From Bacillota bacterium (GTDB lineage: Bacteria; Bacillota; Clostridia; DSM-8532), in NCBI GenBank assembly GCA_023443745.1, contig JAEZTB010000042.1, positions 310,001 through 374,000 on the forward strand: a stretch of 64,000 bases of DNA, in the 5' to 3' direction. The position numbers and the translations under genes are program-made. Positions within the stretch are counted from its first letter, which is position 1, and every line of letters starts with the position of its first letter. Shown here one piece after another: positions 43,816 to 52,410 of this stretch. The notes beneath the pieces are model-generated. The model was given only the letters and a program-made list of their open reading frames with translations, searched no databases and was not told the origin of the DNA.

Positions 43816-46578
43816 TTACTTTTTCACATATTCAATTTCAATGACGTTTTCCGATTTTAGGTACTGCTCTATGTACTGCTTGGATAGTTTTATACTTAGC
43901 TCATCCTCCCCATAAAGTTTCCGATCCAGAAGCTGACCATTGAAATATGCTTCTCCCAGTTTGTATTCGCCCCAGTCAAGCCCTTCGGCATTCCTTACTA
44001 TAAGGGTCATATTCTTTTTAAGGTAAATGAAATCAACCTTAATCTCTTTTTCTCCTGTAAACTGTTCTTTTACCAGCTTTGGTGAAATATTGAGTTCTCC
44101 CAGAACGGATTTGATGCCGAATATTTCAGTTATTATACTGAAAATAAGCCAGGAACCGGAACCTGTCAGATAGTTGTAGCTCCCCCTTGCTGATTTTGAA
44201 TCTATTGAAGCCGGAACTCCAGGGAATATCCTGCTTTGAGCAGAGTTCATGCACAAGCCCGTGAGTGTTGAGAACACATCATAGCCTTCCTTGACAAGGT
44301 TGTTTGTATATAAGCCGTTCATATACTTTACAGCCATGTGATTGTACTGGCCGCCGTTCTCCCTGGTCTTGAAAGCCAGACCGAAGCCTCTGCCCATAAC
44401 ATCAATCAGGTTCAGGTCATTGTGGTCGGATCTTAAAATATATCCTCCGAATTCATTTCTCAAATACTTATCCACGCTCCTGTGGATTTCCCTTGCCCTT
44501 TCCTGGCCGGTAAGCCCCAGAACCATGAGATAAGCCTGCGGGGTCAGGCTGATATTCACGGTACCTGCCTCATTTTTTCCGCCGAGCATTTTGAATGCAT
44601 CTGTGTAATAGGCATTGTAGAAAGAGTATTCATTATCAACAGTAATAAACTCCTGCGAGTTTACAAGCATAGCAGCAAATTCAGACTTGGCCGTCAGATC
44701 ATTAACCAGTTCACTAATATTAACCTTGACAGTCTTGCCGGAAATACCGTTATCCAGTATGTCGTAGTATTCCTGAAGCCTGCCCTGCTTCTGCTTATAA
44801 TCAGCATAGTCAACTTTTTCCTGGCCGTGGAGCCTGTCAAACAACACTAGCATTTCCTCAAAAACATCAATGGTTTGGATACCTTTTTCCTGCAATGCCT
44901 TCAATAATTCGCAGATACCCTTCAGATTTGCCGCATAGAAGGCTGTGAACTGAACTGTTTCACCATTTTCCCTTGCCATGTCCATCGTATCGTCCCAATC
45001 GCCTGCTTCAAGCAAGGTGATATTATGAATACCTACATTGTAAAAAGATGTTAGATTTTGAATGAGCAAATGCTCCAATACGTTTCCATAATAAATTTCG
45101 TTGTTTATTGTTTTCTGTTTTAAGCCATACTCTTTTGTCCATAAGCGGTCTGTACCCTTCCCTCTTCTTGTAATATTGTCCTTAAAGTAGGGTACCTTAT
45201 CAAAGAGTATATCCAGGTCACCTGTCAGATCCATGTACAGGCGGGTTGTGAAATAAGGCCAAACGCCATGGTCAGACCAGGTACGTCCCAAATTGCTTCT
45301 GTGAGCAAATTCCCCAGGCTTATCTCCAACCAGTGTGGCATTGGAGCCATCCAGCTTCACACCGTTATAATTGTTCATGATATCCTGTTTTGTACTGTAG
45401 GGATCGGCTATGATTATAGCCAGCAGGTCTTGCCATAATTCCCGCCAGTATCTTTTGCCTGTTCCATAGCCATAGTCGGGCAGATAACTGCTTCCAAACA
45501 CCTTTCTTAAGAAGGGCTGGAAGTTTACCCATTTCAGGAATTTATTTAGATTTTCATCCGGGAACTCGAATTTTACAAGATCAACATAATCCTGCCAGAA
45601 TGTTTTTGTTTCTTCCAATACGGCATCAAACTTCGCTGAAGTATTGTACTTTCTTAAAGCCCAATCTTTAATTTCCTTATAATCCTCTGTAATACCTTCA
45701 ATAATAATAAATTCTTTTGTTTCATTTGCCTTCATTACAATAGTTGGGAATTTGACAGCACCAACGGCTTCTTCACCCGTCAAATCCATTTCCTCGAATT
45801 TCTGAGCCTCATAGTTGTTATAAACAGCTTCCGGGGCTTCCATGGAGCCGTTTTCACCTATGTAATCATACATTCTTCCCCAGCCGCCCACGGCCTTGTC
45901 TCCCTCTCCGGTAAAGCCAAGAACTGTATAGTGTACGGCATTTTGATAGCATTTAGTCTCATCATGAACCATAAAGGGTTTCACAATAACGCCGTAAGGA
46001 TTGGGAACCAGGCGGTTGCAAAGGGTGCTTACATCCCTGTGGTCCCTTAAGTTCTGAATGCTTCTTGCATAAATGGGAACGGCAAAGAACGGAGTAATCT
46101 CCGCTTCTTCGGAGTCCAGATTGGTGATTTCAACCTTTACTAATTCAACGGTGTCATCATTTGAAGGGATAAATACCGTCATATCTGCTCTAATCTTGTA
46201 TTCCGGGCTGGTTCTGCTGATCCTTATCCAGCCTATACCGGCATTAATCTCCACCTCTTCATCATCCAAGCCTTTGATGCTCTTAAGATGATGCTCGGAG
46301 CTGGCCCCTGCACAGGACCAAACGCCCTTGTTCTTTATTCTCAGCCAGACATTTCGTCCATCTTTGGAGTGATGAAGATCTTCGGTGCTTTTTGGAATGG
46401 TAAGATACCTGTGGAAGTCCAGAAGGATATCTCCTTTTAACTCAGGAGTGACATAGGCTTTCAATTTATTGTTACATAGCGGGAAATACATCCTTGAATT
46501 CATTACCGGGTTTTTCATACGGAATGAACCGTCGTTTTTGTCGGTAAACTTCCATCCGTACTCATTTTTTATTGCCAT
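43816..46578 (-). CDS. GH94-type glycoside phosphorylase
   Basis: 920 residues, in the range of GH94 and related (alpha/alpha)6 phosphorylases. These cleave a beta-glycosidic bond with inorganic phosphate to give a sugar 1-phosphate. The general-acid region is EAGDWDDTMD (Asp527-Trp528-Asp529), matching the DWND-type motif; other family features are KRYWRELWQDLLAIIIADP, NGVKLDGSNATLVGD, AHRSNLGRTWSDHGVWPYFTTRLYMDLTGD and RSDHNDLN. There is no signal peptide, so it acts on imported oligosaccharide. AAGGAGAGG precedes the ATG. First gene of a probable two-gene operon with deoB. Substrate is unassigned; a link to cellobiose-like disaccharides is only by family. Confidence 0.85.
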   Translation of the reverse strand: MAIKNEYGWKFTDKNDGSFRMKNPVMNSRMYFPLCNNKLKAYVTPELKGDILLDFHRYLTIPKSTEDLHHSKDGRNVWLRIKNKGVWSCAGASSEHHLKSIKGLDDEEVEINAGIGWIRISRTSPEYKIRADMTVFIPSNDDTVELVKVEITNLDSEEAEITPFFAVPIYARSIQNLRDHRDVSTLCNRLVPNPYGVIVKPFMVHDETKCYQNAVHYTVLGFTGEGDKAVGGWGRMYDYIGENGSMEAPEAVYNNYEAQKFEEMDLTGEEAVGAVKFPTIVMKANETKEFIIIEGITEDYKEIKDWALRKYNTSAKFDAVLEETKTFWQDYVDLVKFEFPDENLNKFLKWVNFQPFLRKVFGSSYLPDYGYGTGKRYWRELWQDLLAIIIADPYSTKQDIMNNYNGVKLDGSNATLVGDKPGEFAHRSNLGRTWSDHGVWPYFTTRLYMDLTGDLDILFDKVPYFKDNITRRGKGTDRLWTKEYGLKQKTINNEIYYGNVLEHLLIQNLTSFYNVGIHNITLLEAGDWDDTMDMARENGETVQFTAFYAANLKGICELLKALQEKGIQTIDVFEEMLVLFDRLHGQEKVDYADYKQKQGRLQEYYDILDNGISGKTVKVNISELVNDLTAKSEFAAMLVNSQEFITVDNEYSFYNAYYTDAFKMLGGKNEAGTVNISLTPQAYLMVLGLTGQERAREIHRSVDKYLRNEFGGYILRSDHNDLNLIDVMGRGFGLAFKTRENGGQYNHMAVKYMNGLYTNNLVKEGYDVFSTLTGLCMNSAQSRIFPGVPASIDSKSARGSYNYLTGSGSWLIFSIITEIFGIKSVLGELNISPKLVKEQFTGEKEIKVDFIYLKKNMTLIVRNAEGLDWGEYKLGEAYFNGQLLDRKLYGEDELSIKLSKQYIEQYLKSENVIEIEYVKK

Positions 46579-46755
46579 AACAAACCTCTCCTTAGCTTTT
46601 TAGTCCCAAATAAAAAATCAGTATTACTCCGATTTTTTTCATCTTAAGACTTTTAACGGAGCGGCACAATAAAAAATGATTTGTACTTTTTATAATATTA
46701 TTAGATTAATTTAGGAAGTACCATACAGGGGATCATTTAAAACTGCAAGAGGTAT

Positions 46756-46793
46756 AAAAATCTCTCAAATGCTAAAAGCATTTGAGAGATTTT
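46756..46793 (-). terminator. Terminator of the CUT1/glycosidase operon
   Basis: Perfect stem of about 15 bp (AAATCTCTCAAATGC and its complement) with a 5-base loop, ending in T on the minus strand, about 60 bases after the glycosidase stop at 46851. The 46579-46755 stretch beyond it holds the AT-rich, promoter-like upstream region of the phosphorylase gene. Confidence 0.85.
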
Positions 46794-46850
46794 GGCTACT
46801 GCAAGTATATAAATTAAAAGATATTAAACTATAACTTAAATTGGCTCTAT

Positions 46851-48833
46851 TTACTCTGCACGGATGAGATAGTACATGGAAGGATAAATATCTCCAACTT
46901 TAAATGTCATGATTCCATTCTCAAATTTGCAGGGCAGTTCCCCTACATAGAAACCTTCCGCGTTTACTCCCCATACCTTAAGATCCTTCCTGCTGGTCTT
47001 TATGGAAATTTCTGCTTCTATAACCTCAACAGTTATGGGTGCCTTTCCATAATCCAACATTTGGGTATGCTCGGCATTGAATTTCATATCGGTGTTCTCG
47101 GACCGTCCAACCGTTGTTAGAAGCATATTGTCCGCCTTACAGACAGGATCATCGGAGAGCGAGCTGAGGGCTATAACGGCAAAATCGGTCTGACTTGTAA
47201 CTTTTAAAGCTGACAGTTCAATTTCCCCCAGGGCTCCGATTTTACCGTAAACACACTGAGTACGAGGAGAATCAATGGTTCCGTAGTTTTTTTCCCAGTC
47301 TCTCATGAGTTCACCGGTATCGGAAACAACCTTTTTTGAATTCAAATCGACAATTTGATCCTCTTCGTTATAGAGGTTGGCATTCTTCGGCTCCTGGCTT
47401 TCAAAGTAAACACCAATCCCAGTTAATTCAGACGCCGCTATCAGAGCAGGAATCTGGCTGGAGGCCTTCTCCAATGAAGACAACTTAACTGCGCTGCGGT
47501 TTTTCGAAGGCGCCACATCCTGTCTTCTGGTAATAAGAGCACTATGATAAAACAGTCCGAACTTGGCAGGGTCGTTCCAGGTATTAAAGATACCCTCCCG
47601 ATATGGCACTCCGCCTATTGAAGATGATGACACTTCTTTTCCTGTTATATGGGCATTGGTTCTGGTATCGTAGCTGTAAGTATGAATCGCGCAACCGGCC
47701 CAACTTTGAAATGAATGTACGGCAGCATACAAAATAGGACTCTCGGCTCTGAACTCTGCAGGCCATGGAACATCCCATTCCGAGGTAAAATAGGGTTTGT
47801 TTAGATCCCGGCAGAAAGCAAGTTCAAAAAATGAAGAATCGGGAACGCTTGTCATTGACCGGTTTTCAAACCGTTTCTCCTTCTCTCCCCATTGCCATTG
47901 GTACCAGTAAACATGACCGTCGCAAAAATCGGTTACAAGCTGCGATTTTCTGTTGGCCGCATTTATTGACCAGTTGGTACCGGTTATAGGGACTCTGACG
48001 CCAATCTTTCTCATGAACTCCATCATTTCAATATAGTATTTTTCCTGAAGCTCAATCTTAAAATCAATAAGAACCGGGTCATCTCTCATTAAATCTTCAT
48101 CGGAAAAATCAAAGCTTTTTCCCGTACTTGACAGGTATTCCTTGAACATATCCACAAACTCGCTGCGATACGGCTCCACCTTTATAGGGCGTGTTTTCAT
48201 AAATAAATCGCATTCATTGGTTATTTCAGTCATTACAAAAACTGGGTCATCCTTATATGCAAGACCTGTGTATGGGTTTATATGATTCCATATATCATAG
48301 GCAAATTTCTTCTGGAGCTCTATCATTCTGCGGTTATAGTTGCTGTATGGTTTTGCAGAATCCATTAAAAGATGGGCATTTTCAATTCCATCTCCTGTTT
48401 TGAATTTCCGGTAGGTCAATAGATCAAGATAACAGTAAATACCCTCTTTTTTAAGGCAATATACCAGATAATCAAGGCGCTTCATGCTTTCAGGATCTAA
48501 ATTAAGAGAATTTGTCTGCCTGGGCCCCTTTGTAAACTGGAATATGTTGGGTGTCGCCCATTCAGAATCAAGCTGATGGAAACGAACAATATTAACACCT
48601 ATCTTGGCAAGCCGGACAGCGATTTTTTCACTGTAGTCAAAGCTCGGAAAACAGCCGCCGCTGTTGAAATTGGTACCCCAAAAGCGTGCGGGTGAACCGT
48701 CCTCGAAGACAAAATTCTCGCCTTCCACCTTCATAAATCCATGCTTTCCCGCAGGTTTTTCATTCGCATAAACAAACCTGAGATCAATGGGGACATCATC
48801 ATAATATATAGGGAAAGATATAAAACGTGACAT
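46851..48833 (-). CDS. Cytoplasmic clan GH-A-like glycoside hydrolase
   Basis: 660 residues, no signal peptide. A TIM-barrel glycosidase fold is indicated by FWGTNFNSGGCFP, IGVNIVRFHQLDSEW, the acid/base candidate Glu207 in MTEITNECD (the Asn-Glu pair of clan GH-A) and the nucleophile candidate Glu352 in YFTSEWDVPWP. A beta-rich C-terminal domain follows. It resembles GH5-like or beta-galactosidase-like retaining enzymes, but I cannot fix the family or sugar. AGGAGG precedes the ATG. It is the last gene of the operon with the importer at 48874-52132 and so probably hydrolyses what that importer delivers. Confidence 0.8.
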   Translation of the reverse strand: MSRFISFPIYYDDVPIDLRFVYANEKPAGKHGFMKVEGENFVFEDGSPARFWGTNFNSGGCFPSFDYSEKIAVRLAKIGVNIVRFHQLDSEWATPNIFQFTKGPRQTNSLNLDPESMKRLDYLVYCLKKEGIYCYLDLLTYRKFKTGDGIENAHLLMDSAKPYSNYNRRMIELQKKFAYDIWNHINPYTGLAYKDDPVFVMTEITNECDLFMKTRPIKVEPYRSEFVDMFKEYLSSTGKSFDFSDEDLMRDDPVLIDFKIELQEKYYIEMMEFMRKIGVRVPITGTNWSINAANRKSQLVTDFCDGHVYWYQWQWGEKEKRFENRSMTSVPDSSFFELAFCRDLNKPYFTSEWDVPWPAEFRAESPILYAAVHSFQSWAGCAIHTYSYDTRTNAHITGKEVSSSSIGGVPYREGIFNTWNDPAKFGLFYHSALITRRQDVAPSKNRSAVKLSSLEKASSQIPALIAASELTGIGVYFESQEPKNANLYNEEDQIVDLNSKKVVSDTGELMRDWEKNYGTIDSPRTQCVYGKIGALGEIELSALKVTSQTDFAVIALSSLSDDPVCKADNMLLTTVGRSENTDMKFNAEHTQMLDYGKAPITVEVIEAEISIKTSRKDLKVWGVNAEGFYVGELPCKFENGIMTFKVGDIYPSMYYLIRAE

Positions 48834-48873
48834 ATTAAAAACCTCCTATTAGATAACCTCAATATTGGGGGCC

Positions 48874-49692
48874 CTATCCTTTGACCGCGACCGATGACAA
48901 CCCCCTTATAAGGCTCTTTGAAAAGAACAGGAAAAAGATCAGCATGGGAATTGTGCTTATTCCAAGGGCCAGGATCTGAGCACCGTAGTCTACCCGGAAC
49001 AAAACATCAAGTGTCTTAATTCCCAGAGGTATGGTGTAAAGCTCTTGTTTGGAGATGACTACAAGAGGAACAAGAAAACTGTTCCAGCTCCATAGGAAGG
49101 AAAGAAGCCCCACCGAAAGCATTGCGGTTTTTAAAAATGGAAGGGAGATGACGGCAAATATACCCAGCTCGCCGCAACCGTCCACCCGGGCGCTTTCTAT
49201 AACTTCTTTCGGGAGATTTTTTTCACAGTACTGGTAAATCCAGTACATTGCGAAAATGCTTGCTGCAGCCGGAATGATCAATGGCAGATGGGTACCGTTC
49301 CACCCTATAGCTTTGACTTCGATCGCAAATGCTATGATCCCAAGCTGGGTGGGTACCATCATCATACCAATGCACATACTGAAGATAAACTTTCCGCCCT
49401 TGAATCTATAAACGGAAAAGCCATAGCCCGCCATGGAACAAACTAAAAGTGTCAAAGCGGTTACAAGAATGCTTATATACGTGCTATTGAAATAATACCG
49501 GCCGAAATTGGCATCAACTATTGTTCTAAAGTTTTCCAGCAAATAATTGCCTGGAATCAGTGTTAGTCCCTTAAATAAATCGTTGGTATACTGAGTTCCC
49601 ATTATAATCATAAGGTAGAAAGGAAAAAGAACCACTAAAGCGAGCAGGATCATTATAAAAGTGAAGATGGTTTTTAATACTCTATTTTTCAT
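48874..49692 (-). CDS. CUT1 sugar ABC transporter permease, MalG-type
   Basis: 272 residues, six predicted membrane segments; coupling motif IESARVDGCGELGIFAVISLPFLK. Its start overlaps the end of the MalF-type partner by 11 bases, with GGGGGG upstream. No ATPase gene is adjacent. Confidence 0.92.
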   Translation of the reverse strand: MKNRVLKTIFTFIMILLALVVLFPFYLMIIMGTQYTNDLFKGLTLIPGNYLLENFRTIVDANFGRYYFNSTYISILVTALTLLVCSMAGYGFSVYRFKGGKFIFSMCIGMMMVPTQLGIIAFAIEVKAIGWNGTHLPLIIPAAASIFAMYWIYQYCEKNLPKEVIESARVDGCGELGIFAVISLPFLKTAMLSVGLLSFLWSWNSFLVPLVVISKQELYTIPLGIKTLDVLFRVDYGAQILALGISTIPMLIFFLFFSKSLIRGLSSVAVKG

Positions 49693-50656
49693 CCTTTCCC
49701 CCCCTGTTCAGCATGTAGACAAGCGTTGATGAAGTAATGACGATTACGACGAACATTAAAATCGCCTCCGCGGATGCAAATCCAAAGCGGAAATTTCGGT
49801 AAGCCGCATCGTAAACTTCCATAACAAGAGTAAGGACAGAACCTTCAGGACCTCCGTATGGCTGACTCTTTGTAAAACCACCGCTGAAGAGTAGGAAGGG
49901 TTCGTCAAAAAGCTGGAAACCGTAAATTACACTGGTCATTGTAAGGAAGGTTAATACAGGCTTTAATAAAGGAAGAGTTATCTTGAGAAAACGCTGGAAA
50001 GCATTTGCACCGTCAATTTCAGCAGCCTCATAGTAATCGGAAGGTATGGCGGTTATTCCCGCCATCATCATAACTACAAAGTATCCTCCATTCTTCCAGA
50101 TAAGCATTAAAGCCATTATACCTTGGGCAAAAAGCGGTATGCCAAGAAAATTAACAGGCTTATCCACTAAATTGAGCAGCGTAAGAATACGATTTACCGT
50201 ACCATATTTCCAATCAAACATAATGGACCACATAATACCAAGGGCAATAGGCGCAACAAGGTATGGTGAGAAGAAGGATATTTGCAAAAACTTTTTATGC
50301 CGGACCATTTTGCCGCAAAGTATCTCTGATATTACAAGAGAAACGGTCATGCAAATAGGTAAATACATCAAAAGTATAATAGCAGTATTTTCAAGTGACA
50401 TGAAGAATCTACTTGTCTTAGGATCCAGCGCACGGATATAATTATCAAAACCAATTATATTGAATTTACCCATACCGTCCCAGTTGGTTAAACTCATAAA
50501 GAAAGTATAAATTATTGGAAAAAGATTAAACACCAATAAAATGATAACGAAGGGTGCAATAAAAAAATAAGGCCAGGCAGCATGGTAGGTTGTAAACTTA
50601 CGCTTTTTTGAACTGGACTGTAGTTCCGCCGCAAGTGCAACAGTCTTGTGCCCCAT
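49682..50656 (-). CDS. CUT1 sugar ABC transporter permease, MalF-type
   Basis: 324 residues; a cytoplasmic N-terminal tail of about 30 residues, then six predicted membrane segments with the coupling motif YEAAEIDGANAFQRFLKITLPLLKP. AAAGGAG precedes the ATG. It follows the binding-protein gene after about 160 bases that contain a hairpin. Confidence 0.92.
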   Translation of the reverse strand: MGHKTVALAAELQSSSKKRKFTTYHAAWPYFFIAPFVIILLVFNLFPIIYTFFMSLTNWDGMGKFNIIGFDNYIRALDPKTSRFFMSLENTAIILLMYLPICMTVSLVISEILCGKMVRHKKFLQISFFSPYLVAPIALGIMWSIMFDWKYGTVNRILTLLNLVDKPVNFLGIPLFAQGIMALMLIWKNGGYFVVMMMAGITAIPSDYYEAAEIDGANAFQRFLKITLPLLKPVLTFLTMTSVIYGFQLFDEPFLLFSGGFTKSQPYGGPEGSVLTLVMEVYDAAYRNFRFGFASAEAILMFVVIVITSSTLVYMLNRGGKDEK

Positions 50657-50737
50657 AAAACCACTCCTTTATTATAAACTGCTGTATTTAGCGTCCCTGC
50701 ATTCAAAAACTACAAAAATACATATGTTAATAAAACA

Positions 50738-50775
50738 ATCCCTCGGACAGGTAACTCATAACACGCCCGAGGGAT
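50738..50775 (-). terminator. Hairpin between binding-protein and permease genes
   Basis: Perfect 9-bp stem ATCCCTCGG / CCGAGGGAT with a 20-base loop, followed on the minus strand by TTGTTTTATT. It is 37 bases after the binding-protein stop: a likely partial terminator. Confidence 0.65.
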
Positions 50776-50812
50776 GCATCCAAAAAATTAAATGTGTTAA
50801 TCAAATTTTGGA

Positions 50813-52132
50813 TTATTCATGCAACTCGGGAACATTTCTGATAATCTCTTCAACCACCAGGCCCAGAGCTCTATCAGCACTTTCGCCATTGTTTATTGCT
50901 TTTACGCCTATGTTGAAGGAGTTTGTGAGTGTCTGATCATAAGGAGTCAATGCACGAATTTTCATTGTTCCCATCATTGATTCCAGCTTGTTTAAAATCT
51001 TCTGGTTATTATAGTAAGGAAATTCGGAATCGGTGAGTTCACGATATTTTGGATCCGAGGTTGCATTCTTGTTGGAGGAAAGTGTATTTCCCCAAATGGT
51101 AAACATGGTCTGTGCCCCCTCTGATGAGAAAGTTGCCCATTTGATCATATCCCAGGCCTCCTGCTTGACAACAGAAGTTTTCATAATACCAAAGTTTGTG
51201 CCGCCATAGGAGAATGTTCCGCCGGGAGCATTCATAAGCGACCAGTTTCCGGAACCGTTAGGATCGTTGGGCTCGACTGCGTAGGGGCCACTCCAGTGGG
51301 TAAACGGATAGAATATGGTGGTGCCGTTTGCATAGGATGCATTCCAGGCAGGAGTCCAGCTTTCTATCAAGTCAACAATTTCTGCTTTCCTGAACTTCTC
51401 AAGAATAGCGAAATTTGCTTTAGCAGTTGTACCTGCGGTTAAAAGTTTTTTCTCAAGATCTACATAGGGTTCGTTACCCTGTCCTGAAAGAACAGTCCAT
51501 AGATCACTGATACCTGACATCATGAAGACCGAGCCGCTGCTCTTTTCCTTTACTTCAAGACCCTTGTTATAGAAGCTGTCCCAATCGGACATCATTGCTT
51601 CGAGCTCCTCAGGCTTATCTGTCCCGAAGTACTTTGCGGCAAGATCACGGCGATAAATCAAACCTGCGGGGCTGGGTCCGTTTTCAATACCCTTGATGGT
51701 ACCCTTGGTATCCGTTGCAAGAGTTAAATAAGCAGGAACAAAATCTTCGCGTTTAACATTGTATGGGGCCTGTTCAAGGTTATCCCAGATATCCATCTCA
51801 ATTACTGCTCCACGCCATGCGTTTTCCATTGCACCGATATCCGGAAGATCTCCGCCAGATGCAACTGTGCTTTGAAGCTTTGTCATATAGTCGTCTGCCG
51901 CTACATTTACATATTCGACTTTAACATTGGCACCGGTTTCTGAAATATAAGCATCCCATACTTTGTTCCAAGTGTTAGCCCAATACCAGAAAACAATATT
52001 TTTGGACTCATTGGCAGTCGGCGAATTTGAAGGAGCAGGCGGTGTCGATCCACACCCTGTAAACATAGCTACTACCATCATCAGCACTAACGTCAATGCA
52101 GTAATCTTTCCAATTAAGCGATTACTTTTCAT
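50813..52132 (-). CDS. CUT1 sugar-binding lipoprotein
   Basis: 439 residues. Signal peptide with lipobox FTGCG, a short low-complexity linker, then a family-1 binding-protein body (NIVFWYWANTWNKVWDAYI, GGDLPDIGAMENAWRGAVIEMD, GLIYRRDLAAKYF, NFGIMKTSVVKQEAWDMIKWATF). First gene of the importer-glycosidase operon and divergent from the YesM/YesN pair at 52411, which likely controls it. An inverted repeat at 52167-52188 lies in its upstream region. Confidence 0.93.
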   Translation of the reverse strand: MKSNRLIGKITALTLVLMMVVAMFTGCGSTPPAPSNSPTANESKNIVFWYWANTWNKVWDAYISETGANVKVEYVNVAADDYMTKLQSTVASGGDLPDIGAMENAWRGAVIEMDIWDNLEQAPYNVKREDFVPAYLTLATDTKGTIKGIENGPSPAGLIYRRDLAAKYFGTDKPEELEAMMSDWDSFYNKGLEVKEKSSGSVFMMSGISDLWTVLSGQGNEPYVDLEKKLLTAGTTAKANFAILEKFRKAEIVDLIESWTPAWNASYANGTTIFYPFTHWSGPYAVEPNDPNGSGNWSLMNAPGGTFSYGGTNFGIMKTSVVKQEAWDMIKWATFSSEGAQTMFTIWGNTLSSNKNATSDPKYRELTDSEFPYYNNQKILNKLESMMGTMKIRALTPYDQTLTNSFNIGVKAINNGESADRALGLVVEEIIRNVPELHE

Positions 52133-52166
52133 TTTTGTCCCTCCTGTTTCCTATAATTTCTGCTTA

Positions 52167-52188
52167 TGTGCAAAGAAAGATTTGCACA
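52167..52188. promoter_or_regulatory. Inverted repeat upstream of the sugar-binding protein gene
   Basis: Perfect TGTGCAAA / TTTGCACA with a 6-base spacer, 35 bases before the start codon in the 278-base divergent region. Either a regulator operator or a stem in the mRNA leader; the rest of the region (52189-52395) is AT-rich with no clear promoter. Confidence 0.5.
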
Positions 52189-52410
52189 ACGCTGTAGTCA
52201 TATATTAGTTGAGGCATATACCCAAAACAATTTATATTTTTAAGAATTGATATAAATATTTAAGATTTAGCCTGGAGCATGATCTTTTTTTGTGAATTTT
52301 AACAACAAATTAATGAAGTAATTCTAGTAATTTCATTAGACATATCGCAAATAAAGTGCTAACCTTTAAGTAATTTTCCTATTAGTTTTACCAAAGTGAG
52401 GGTGGATAAG

